NCBI GenBank assembly: GCA_035499215.1
Contig: DATJZH010000411.1
Location: forward strand, 1-15,426
Length of the DNA: 15,426 nucleotides
Direction of reading: 5' to 3'
Source: DATJZH01 sp035499215
Lineage (GTDB): Bacteria; Actinomycetota; Actinomycetes; Streptosporangiales; Streptosporangiaceae
The position numbers were made by a program, and so were the translations under genes. Shown here piece by piece: positions 1 through 5,301 of the stretch; positions within the stretch are counted from its first letter, which is position 1; each line of letters starts with the position of its first letter. The notes beneath the pieces were generated by a model that saw nothing but the letters and a program-made list of their open reading frames with translations, was not told the origin of the DNA and searched no databases.

Positions 1-12
1 GGCGGACCATCC

Positions 13-26
13 CTGATCTAGATCAG
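13..26. promoter_or_regulatory. 14-bp perfect palindrome upstream of the nuclease-like gene
   Basis: The sequence CTGATCTAGATCAG is a perfect inverted repeat with no spacer, 67 bases before the preferred GTG start at 94. A palindrome here suits an operator for a dimeric regulator, possibly the tandem winged-helix protein encoded just downstream (autoregulation). No convincing -35/-10 pair could be placed around it, so the regulatory role is inference. Confidence 0.35.
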
Positions 27-93
27 ATGCCCTCTTAGAGTTTTTATGCAGGTACTTTGAGTTGTGGAAGGCCCATGGTGGGAGGGATGCACG

Positions 94-1059
94 GTGGCGC
101 TGACGGAGACAGCGCAACGACTCTATGAACAACTCGGGCCCAAGGCGTCCAACCTTGGCGTGCTGAAGCGGCACCTCGGGCTTGATGACGAGACACTCAC
201 TTCGGCCTGCGCTGAGTTGGTGCGCGAGGGAATAGCGGAACGGGATGGCGGCCGAGTGCGGAAGGCAGACAACGTCTGTGCGTCCGGGTTGTCGTTGCAC
301 GCCACCCGTATCCTCGCCAGGTTGCCGCTCGACGGCACTGCGGTTGGCCAGATCCGACTGCGGGGCCTGGTTGATCTGTCCAACGAGGAGTACCGGAAGG
401 TTCTGGAAGAACTCACGGCGGCCGGGCTCGTGCGGCTGGGGCGGGGGCGCGGCGGCAGCTTGGCACGGCAGGAATCCCGGCTTGATCCCGAGGTTGTCCC
501 GGAAGAAACCACTGGTCTGGTTCATCATGAGTCGGATCTATACCAGCCTCTCGTGGACTGGCTGCTATCTACTCTCGAGACTCAGGATCGATTCTTCTGG
601 GACGCTCGGGTCACGGCCTCGCCGCAAGGTCGGCGCCGGAGCACTGGCCAGTGGTCACGACCCGATGTCACATCCATTGAAGTATGGCGCTCAGAATGGC
701 TGCCCCAGGTCAACCTGTCAATCTCCTCATACGAGGTCAAGCGCTTCTGCGACGCCGAGCGGCTTGAGTCGGTCTATGAAGCTAAGGCTCACGGACGATG
801 GGCGCATCACTCTAATCTGGTCGTGGAGGCGTCTGCTGGCCAGGAGTGGCAACTTCCCGATGAGGTCCTAGACGAGATTAAGCGATTTGACCTTGGGCTT
901 TACGTGATGGTGCTGCGAGACGACGGTTCCTATCGCATTCGCCAGTCGATCCCTGCAGGAATCCAGCACCCCGAGCCCGCGCTGCAAGCCGAACTGCTTG
1001 AGCACTACTTCAGCAATGACAAAAGAAACGCAGAGCAGTACAAAAACGCGATACACTGA
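94..1059 (+). CDS. Tandem winged-helix protein with C-terminal PD-(D/E)XK nuclease-like domain (HrgA/COG2958-like)
   Basis: About 321 residues. The GTG at 94 is preferred because GGAGGG at 81-86 lies 7 bases before it; the longer GTG start at 64 has no such site. Residues about 15-60 and 70-125 look like two successive winged-helix units, each ending in an Arg/Gly-rich wing. The C-terminal half, from about 150, has the layout of the HrgA/COG2958 family, in which a PxxxWL helix is followed by a restriction-endonuclease-like core. The core candidates are Pro190-Asp191 and Glu214-x-Lys216 (YEVK), then an Ala/Gly-Arg helix and a hydrophobic strand (LVVEA). From family knowledge, PD-(D/E)XK proteins cut or bind DNA; the substrate is unknown. 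There is no methyltransferase next to it. Its moderate GC and position near an integrase suggest an acquired gene. The fold assignment is by eye: reasonable for the nuclease core, good for the winged helices. Confidence 0.7.
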   Translation: MALTETAQRLYEQLGPKASNLGVLKRHLGLDDETLTSACAELVREGIAERDGGRVRKADNVCASGLSLHATRILARLPLDGTAVGQIRLRGLVDLSNEEYRKVLEELTAAGLVRLGRGRGGSLARQESRLDPEVVPEETTGLVHHESDLYQPLVDWLLSTLETQDRFFWDARVTASPQGRRRSTGQWSRPDVTSIEVWRSEWLPQVNLSISSYEVKRFCDAERLESVYEAKAHGRWAHHSNLVVEASAGQEWQLPDEVLDEIKRFDLGLYVMVLRDDGSYRIRQSIPAGIQHPEPALQAELLEHYFSNDKRNAEQYKNAIH

Positions 1060-1305
1060 CGAATTCTGCGCCCGTCTCGCCTCACGCCGACATGTCCAGA
1101 ATCGGCCAGCCAGGCTGAGTTGATAATAATGACAGCAGCCAGCGCCTGGCACCAGCGGTCGATAACGCTCGCGCCAGCGCTGGGCGGCTAATTGGGAACG
1201 GCAGAAGTCTCGTCTCGCTCTGGCTAAAAACCAGGAGGCCAAGCACGATTGCTGAACTGAAACTCGACCTTCATAACGATGATGGCGAACTCCAAACCAT
1301 GCCGC

Positions 1306-1689
1306 TTATCGTGTTTGCCAGTATCCATTATAGCTGAGATAACGCGTCTTGTGCCCTCTGGCAGTTATCTTAATCCACGAGAAGAAGCGCCGCCCGTGAT
1401 GGATCTTCACGTCGTAGAGTTTGACATTTGCCTTGTAAGAGCCGAACCCGTAGTAATGGCCGCGGCCGTAGGCGCTGCGGGCAGACCAGCTAGACCAGCT
1501 AATGTGTGCCACGTCATAAAGAGCACCGAAGGCGATCTCCCCAGGACGAACTGACGGGCAGCCCCAACTAGGCCCCATGCCACAGGCGTAGACGACAGTC
1601 CGGGACGAGGCTGACGCTGGTAAGGCTGTTCCAATGCCTCCGCCGAGCAGCGCAGCCACCACCGTCATACACCCCAGCATCTTTCGCAC
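1306..1689 (-). CDS. Small secreted protein of unknown function
   Basis: 127 residues from the GTG at 1689, chosen because GGGGAGG (1699-1705, minus sense) is 9 bases upstream. The in-frame GTG at 1698 abuts that site with no spacing. Residues 2-3 are Arg-Lys, followed by a hydrophobic stretch (about 5-23) and ALPASA, a good signal peptidase I site after residue 27. The mature part, about 100 residues, is rich in Tyr, Trp, Ser, His and Arg and has only two cysteines (YACGMG and WGCPS), which could form one disulfide. The pattern suggests a small exported beta-rich protein. The end (an SYKANVK strand, a central SW, a GYW terminus) faintly recalls lactococcin-972-like proteins, but not enough to call it one. 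Codons such as ATA, AGA and TAT are frequent, unlike the cox genes, suggesting foreign origin. It is convergent with the nuclease-like gene. Function unknown. Confidence 0.65.
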   Translation of the reverse strand: MRKMLGCMTVVAALLGGGIGTALPASASSRTVVYACGMGPSWGCPSVRPGEIAFGALYDVAHISWSSWSARSAYGRGHYYGFGSYKANVKLYDVKIHHGRRFFSWIKITARGHKTRYLSYNGYWQTR

Positions 1690-1939
1690 TAGCGTCACCC
1701 TCCCCTTTGGCTATCTATTCACGATAGCGTGCGCGGCTGATCACGGCCGGTATTACCAGTTCTCGTGGCGCCACACCGGAGCTAGCGAGCTAGCTGCCGC
1801 CGGGCAGCGAGTGACTAACCTAGTGACTACCGCTATCGCCGATGGCAGGTGCCGCCGGGTCGCCCGTGGACTTTTCGCGAATCGGGCGTAGCTCCTACGA
1901 GACACACAATTTCGCCCGGACACCACCGATGTCATGGCG

Positions 1940-2131
1940 CTAGTCGTCGCCATCGTCGCGGTCATGTGCGTGCGAAGAAACAGGGACACCGACATTCAGC
2001 AAGAAGTAGTTTCGAACGGGGCCGCCAGAGGCGATCGCTGCCGCGTAGGCGTCGGTAAAGACGCTGGCCACTGTGGAACGCTCGGCCCGCGCGCCGGATC
2101 TGTCCAGTCGGGTGAAGGTCACGCTCGGCAT
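1940..2131 (-). pseudogene. Truncated GNAT-like N-acetyltransferase remnant
   Basis: From the ATG at 2131, the first 38 or so residues (PSVTFTRLDRSG, then VASVFTDAYAAAIASGGP) resemble the N-terminus of actinobacterial GNAT acetyltransferases, which open with a strand, an R/E helix and a DAY helix before the acetyl-CoA binding core. After the SGGP (near 2020) the frame changes character to a tail rich in His and Asp and stops at 1940. The acetyl-CoA motif (Q/RxxGxG/A) and the rest of the domain are absent, and I found no continuation in other minus-strand frames down to 1740. A 5' gene fragment left by deletion or recombination is the best reading. A short unrelated ORF is the alternative. Confidence 0.4.
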
Positions 2132-2334
2132 GTGGCTTGTTCCCTGCGTCAGGCTGGCACCGCGGCGATCTGGTCGAACTGTGCCCGGAGGAACTCCCTG
2201 GCCCGCACCGCGCGACAGAACCCCAGTTCTCCTCACATACCGGCCACCCGCTGTCACTGTCTCGTTCGCGGCGGATCATGGAAGCCGGGGGACCGGGCCG
2301 GAGGATCGATGGCCCCCAGGATGGCCGCCAGCGC

Positions 2335-2353
2335 CGTTCGAATACGTTCGAAT
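2335..2353. repeat. Two 9-base direct repeats with 10-base period
   Basis: CGTTCGAAT occurs at 2335-2343 and again at 2345-2353; each copy holds the palindrome TTCGAA. They sit 13 bases beyond the 3' end of the degenerate tRNA-Thr-like sequence, on the side away from the integrase gene. Helically phased repeats flanking an attachment core are what arm-type integrase sites look like, but this is inference. A third TTCGAAC occurs near 2013. Confidence 0.4.
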
Positions 2354-2366
2354 TTATCTTCTCAAG

Positions 2367-2442
2367 TGGAGCCGCCTGTCGGAATCGAACCGACGACCTA
2401 TTCATTACGAGTGACCCGCTCTGCCGACTGGGCTAAGGCATG
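2367..2442 (-). tRNA. Degenerate tRNA-Thr(CGT)-like sequence, candidate attachment site
   Basis: On the minus strand the sequence folds as a tRNA with loop CTCGTAA (anticodon CGT, Thr), a perfect T arm (GTCGG/CCGAC with TTCGATT) and an encoded CCA at 2367-2369. Several pairs are broken: acceptor positions 1 and 2 (C-C and A-G), position 3 only T-G, D-stem 12-23 (C-A), and anticodon stem 28-42 (G-A) with a G-T at 27-43. The 3' portion is intact while the 5' end has diverged. That is the pattern of an att site carried next to an integrase, where the element copies the tRNA 3' half. The integrase gene ends 122 bases away and is read towards it, the arrangement described for actinomycete integrative elements such as pSAM2. 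It may be called tRNA-Thr by software but is probably non-functional. Confidence 0.55.
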
Positions 2443-2564
2443 CTGCAGCGCGGCCCTCGTGCTCGGCATCTTAGCGAGCCGCCTAGTTCCGGGTTCAGCG
2501 ATCGTCTGATCGGCTACCGCGGCCTTTCCGGCCAAGCCAAGCGCCCCGGCGCCCAGCCGGAATT

Positions 2565-3779
2565 TCAGTGCGGATCCTGTTGCGCGGCTCCCGGTTGCTC
2601 TCCAGTGCTGAATAGCTTGTCCATTACTTCGGCTCCGGTGCTAATCACCGGCCGTAGCTCGTGCCGGTACACAGTCTCGGTGACGTTCGTTGAGCTATGG
2701 CCCACCAGGCGGCTGATCTCCTCGATGGCCATGCCGTTGTCGGAAAGGAGGCTTACGAAGGTGTGGCGCATGTCGCGCGGAGCCCAGTCCTCGCCGATCT
2801 TCGCCTTCCGGCTAATGGCCCGCAGCGACCGGCGCACATCAGAGGCATCGAGCGGCGTGCCGACGGCTGACGCGAACACCAGGCCGTGCTCCTGCCACAC
2901 GATGCCCGCCAGCAGGCGGGCGTCAGCCTGGCATTGAACCTGCACCCGGAGGGCCTCCACGGCCATCCGCGGTAGCTTGAGCGTTCTCCTGGACTTCTTC
3001 GTCTTCGTGTCGCCATGTGTCCTCACAGATCGCCAGACGGCGACATGCGGCGGCACGGGCGGCGCGGCATCGGGATCTCCGTCAAGGTCAACATGATCCC
3101 ACTTGAGGGCCCTGGCCTCCTCGGTGCGGACCCCCACAAGGAGCGACAGCACGATGTAGGCGTAAAGCGCTGTACCCCGCGCGGCCGCGATCAGCGCGAC
3201 GGCTTGCTGGAATGCGAGCGACCTGGACGGGCGGCCTTTCTGCCCCATCGGAGTGTCGATAAGCGCGGCGACATTGCGGCGCACCTTGCCGTTCGCCTCC
3301 GCGGCCCGGATCGCCCTGGTCAGCGAGGCATGCGCGATCGACAGCGTCCGCGTCGACCGGGTAGCCCCCAGTTTCGTTAGCGCGGACCGGACATCGGCCG
3401 CCGTGAGGTCCCGCAGCGAGATCTTCCCGATGATCCCGCAGAGCGGGTCGGTGACTTCGGTGTACGTGCTGACAGTCTTAGCGGACCGGCCGGGCAGGCC
3501 GTCTCTCAGCCAGTCTTGTATCGCCGTCTGAACCGTGTAGCCGGCCTCAATGACCACACCGTCGTCCAGGTCATCGTGTAACTCGGCGAGCTTGGCCCTT
3601 ATCTCGGTTTTGTTCCGGCCGTTGACTCTCTTGCGAATGCGGTTGCCGTCGGCGTCGAACCCGAGCGAGACGGCACCGCGCCAGCGGCCCGGACACTGCC
3701 GATGATTCCCGGAGTCGCGGCAGTCCCCGGTGTGCTCAAAATAGATCGCGTCCTCGCCATGTCCCCTGCGCTTGGCCAC
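2565..3779 (-). CDS. int: Tyrosine recombinase (integrase), actinomycete integrative-element type
   Basis: 404 residues from the GTG at 3779 (no clear ribosome binding site; the N-terminal MAKRRGHGE is usual for the family). The N-terminal segment has a His/Cys-containing stretch (His16, Cys20, His26, Cys29). A SAM-like core-binding domain follows at about 80-175 and the catalytic domain at about 185-390. Catalytic residues visible: Arg218 (GVRTEEARAL), Lys259 (TKTKKSRRT), Arg338 in RDMRH, His361 (LVGHSS) and the nucleophile Tyr371 (VYRH). The first residue of the usual HxxR box is Arg335, a substitution I recall in related actinomycete integrases. It catalyses site-specific recombination between attP and a tRNA attB. 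No excisionase, replication or transfer gene is next to it, so the element is probably a relic, though the recombinase itself looks complete. Its start is 76 bases from the 3' end of tRNA-Ala. Confidence 0.92.
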   Translation of the reverse strand: MAKRRGHGEDAIYFEHTGDCRDSGNHRQCPGRWRGAVSLGFDADGNRIRKRVNGRNKTEIRAKLAELHDDLDDGVVIEAGYTVQTAIQDWLRDGLPGRSAKTVSTYTEVTDPLCGIIGKISLRDLTAADVRSALTKLGATRSTRTLSIAHASLTRAIRAAEANGKVRRNVAALIDTPMGQKGRPSRSLAFQQAVALIAAARGTALYAYIVLSLLVGVRTEEARALKWDHVDLDGDPDAAPPVPPHVAVWRSVRTHGDTKTKKSRRTLKLPRMAVEALRVQVQCQADARLLAGIVWQEHGLVFASAVGTPLDASDVRRSLRAISRKAKIGEDWAPRDMRHTFVSLLSDNGMAIEEISRLVGHSSTNVTETVYRHELRPVISTGAEVMDKLFSTGEQPGAAQQDPH

Positions 3780-3855
3780 GCGCGGAACGCTACCACTTAG
3801 GCTCCCTCTTTGGCTCCCCCGGTGATCTACGTGAAGATCTGCATGGCCTCTGACC

Positions 3856-3931
3856 TGGTGGAGCTAAGGGGACTCGAACCCCTGACCCCCTGCTTGCAAA
3901 GCAGGTGCTCTTCCAGCTGAGCTATAGCCCC
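3856..3931 (-). tRNA. tRNA-Ala(TGC)
   Basis: A 76-base cloverleaf with encoded CCA (3856-3858). The acceptor GGGGCTA pairs with TAGCTCC (one G-T pair). The D arm is GCTC/GAGC, the anticodon stem CCTGC/GCAGG encloses TTTGCAA (anticodon TGC), and the T stem AGGGG/CCCCT encloses TTCGAGT. All stems are intact. In many actinobacteria a tRNA-Ala(TGC) lies near gyrA and a DLW-39 gene, consistent with the small gene at 4795-4923, so this locus may be near the replication origin (inference). The 3' end faces the integrase gene. I saw no second copy of the tRNA 3' end inside the window. Confidence 0.96.
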
Positions 3932-4752
3932 GTCGTGCGGCGCTCCAAGGTTACCTGGCTGTGAGTTCTCGCCCGTAGTCTCGGCGGCCGATCAGCCGCC
4001 ATCGGTAACTGGCCCGCCGGCATCGCTGGCCTGCCCGAAGGTCCGTCGCCGGGTCCGGTGACATCGCGGCTGGTCATTATGTCGGCCAGCGCGGCAATAC
4101 TGGCGGTCAGCTGTCTTGCCCCGGCTTGAGTCAGCCGTTGCGGGCTGTGCGGCCCGGTCAGCGTGCCCACCACGATTCCGGCCCCCGCCCGCCGCCCGGA
4201 CAGAACGCCGTCCGCGGTGCCCTCGGCGACCACGGCATCCCGCACGTCCGTGACTCCGAGCCGGAGCATCGCCGACAGCGGCAGATCAGGCGCCGGGTAC
4301 CCCCTGGCGACGTCGTCGGTGCCGAGTGCCAGGTCGACGTGGTCCCGCCAGCCGGCGCCGTCGAGCACCAGGCTCAGCAGGCGCCGCGACAACTCGCTCA
4401 TCAGGCAGATGCGCATCCCCATCCCGGAAAGCTGCTCCAGGCACTCCCGCGATCCCGGCACGGGCGCAACGCCCATCCGGTCCACTGCCGCGGCGAAGGA
4501 CCGCTCGAACGCCAGGTGGGCGGCCTGAGCCCTGGCCTGGTTGTCGGGAAACAACGTGCTCATCACGTCGCCTGTCGACTGCCCGCGGCTGCGGTGTACC
4601 AAGGCCATGCACCGCGCGTACGCGCTGGTTCCCGGCACGATGCCCTGTGTCGCGATGGCCTCAGTGAACGCGCGCTCAACGAGGCCGTCGTCGGCGACAG
4701 TCGTTCCGATTAGACCGCAGCAGACGAGCGTGGCCGATGGCGGGTCGCTCAC
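3922..4752 (-). CDS. HAD-superfamily, phosphonatase-like protein with catalytic aspartates replaced
   Basis: 276 residues from the GTG at 4752, chosen because GGAGG (4761-4765) is 8 bases upstream; a longer GTG start at 4773 lacks a site. The fold follows phosphonatase-like HAD hydrolases: motif I CCGLIGTTV (9-19), a helical cap (about 25-95), motif II LMSELS (Ser119), motif III GYPAPD (151-156), then EGTADG (177-182) and VVGTLTGPHS. The family normally has D-x-A/I-G-T-T, GRPAPD and GDTxxD. Here the nucleophile Asp is Gly13, the motif III Arg is Tyr152 and the first motif IV Asp is Gly178. Phosphoryl transfer is therefore unlikely and the protein may be a pseudoenzyme or a decaying gene. A Pro/Gly/Arg-rich tail of about 45 residues exceeds the family norm, and the stop codon lies inside the 5' end of tRNA-Ala. 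It follows DLW-39 on the same strand. Confidence 0.8.
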   Translation of the reverse strand: MSDPPSATLVCCGLIGTTVADDGLVERAFTEAIATQGIVPGTSAYARCMALVHRSRGQSTGDVMSTLFPDNQARAQAAHLAFERSFAAAVDRMGVAPVPGSRECLEQLSGMGMRICLMSELSRRLLSLVLDGAGWRDHVDLALGTDDVARGYPAPDLPLSAMLRLGVTDVRDAVVAEGTADGVLSGRRAGAGIVVGTLTGPHSPQRLTQAGARQLTASIAALADIMTSRDVTGPGDGPSGRPAMPAGQLPMAADRPPRLRARTHSQVTLERRTTGL

Positions 4753-4794
4753 CCGCCTCGCCTCCGCACCCACGGGCTGGCCGGCAAGCCGGCG

Positions 4795-4923
4795 CTACTC
4801 GTCAGCGGTTGTTGCCTCGGTCCACAGGTCGATCTCGGCCCGGTCGGCCTGTACCTTCCGCCAGACGGCAAACGCACCGAGCCCGATAATGCCAAGCAGG
4901 AGCAACTTCTTCACAATGCCCAT
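4795..4923 (-). CDS. DLW-39 family small membrane-associated protein
   Basis: 42 residues, ATG at 4923 with GGAGG (4931-4935) 7 bases upstream. It begins MGIVKKLLLLG and continues as a single hydrophobic helix (about 7-21). The family signature follows: WRKVQADRAE, then IDLW (31-34) and an acidic end. DLW-39 proteins are very short, widespread in actinobacteria and of unknown function. They are typically found near the gyrA/tRNA-Ile/tRNA-Ala region, which matches the tRNA-Ala on the same strand here. The helix suggests membrane association with the charged tail in the cytoplasm (inference). The HAD-like gene starts 43 bases downstream. Confidence 0.93.
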   Translation of the reverse strand: MGIVKKLLLLGIIGLGAFAVWRKVQADRAEIDLWTEATTADE

Positions 4924-4935
4924 CGCTTCACCTCC

Positions 4936-5301
4936 GGATTACCGCGGCGCATGGCTCCGTGAGAGATCCATGCTTCTAGAATCCCTGCAGCCTAGCAAGG
5001 TGCGGCGTCACCGCGGCCGGTCCACGTGTGCCTCACCCCGGACCGGACTGGTGACCTGGCACAACCCCGCCGTCGGCCCGCGGCGCCACGAACCGGTCAA
5101 ATTCGGCAAATATGTCTTGTTTGCCGAATGCCCGCACCATGCCCGCATGAGAGCCATCTACTCGGCCAGGACCCAGGCCGACGAACCGGCCTCAGGTTGA
5201 GCAATGACGGGGCGGCACAGCAGCCGCCGGCCCGACCTCGGGGGACCCGGCTGCGGCAGCTGCAGGCGTACTGCAGGGGGGTACCTCTGTCACAGCCCGA
5301 A
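4936..5301. other. Intergenic region downstream of the cox operon
   Basis: These 366 bases between the coxE-like stop and the DLW-39 ribosome binding site contain no convincing gene. They hold the strong inverted repeat at 5101-5129 and, 17 bases beyond it on the plus strand, an ATG opening a 17-codon frame (5147-5200, starting MRAIYSAR). That start resembles zinc-type dehydrogenase N-termini and may be a gene remnant. No rho-independent terminator with a T run was found after the cox operon. The DLW-39 promoter must lie here but could not be placed. Confidence 0.5.
5101..5129. repeat. Inverted repeat with 10-bp arms and 9-bp spacer
   Basis: ATTCGGCAAA at 5101-5110 is the perfect reverse complement of TTTGCCGAAT at 5120-5129, with the AT-rich spacer TATGTCTTG between them. 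The centre-to-centre distance of the arms is 19 bases, about two helical turns, as for a dimeric repressor operator. No run of T follows on either strand, which argues against a simple terminator. The local AT-richness stands out from the surrounding GC-rich DNA. Function unknown; operator or processing hairpin are the candidates. Confidence 0.6.

Larger units (their letters stand above)
1707..2366. other. Degraded non-coding stretch between secreted protein and tRNA-like site
   Basis: No intact gene is seen in these 660 bases. The minus strand carries the start of an acetyltransferase-like frame (1940-2131). Before it is a short open stretch ending in a TGA near 2150 whose last residues (REFLRAQFDQIAAVPA) read like real protein, perhaps the tail of a lost upstream gene. 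The 9-base direct repeats at 2335-2353 lie at the tRNA side. The long plus-strand frames here have coding-unlike composition and run into the tRNA-like sequence. It looks like scar tissue of a mobile element or island. Confidence 0.5.

Noticed and set aside
1060..1305. Short hairpins (GCCAG-CGC-CTGGC at 1138-1150; CCAGCGCTGG at 1174-1183) and a tiny frame after AGGAGG near 1230
   Set aside because: The hairpins have no T tract to support a terminator, and the short frame has no proper start codon at the right distance.
1306..1689. Lactococcin-972 family bacteriocin
   Set aside because: Only a vague similarity near the C-terminus; the spacing and conserved residues do not clearly match, and no partner membrane or ABC-transporter genes are adjacent.
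1934..2509. 191-codon plus-strand frame
   Set aside because: It runs through the tRNA-like sequence and the degraded region, has no domain resemblance, and its composition is unlike a gene.
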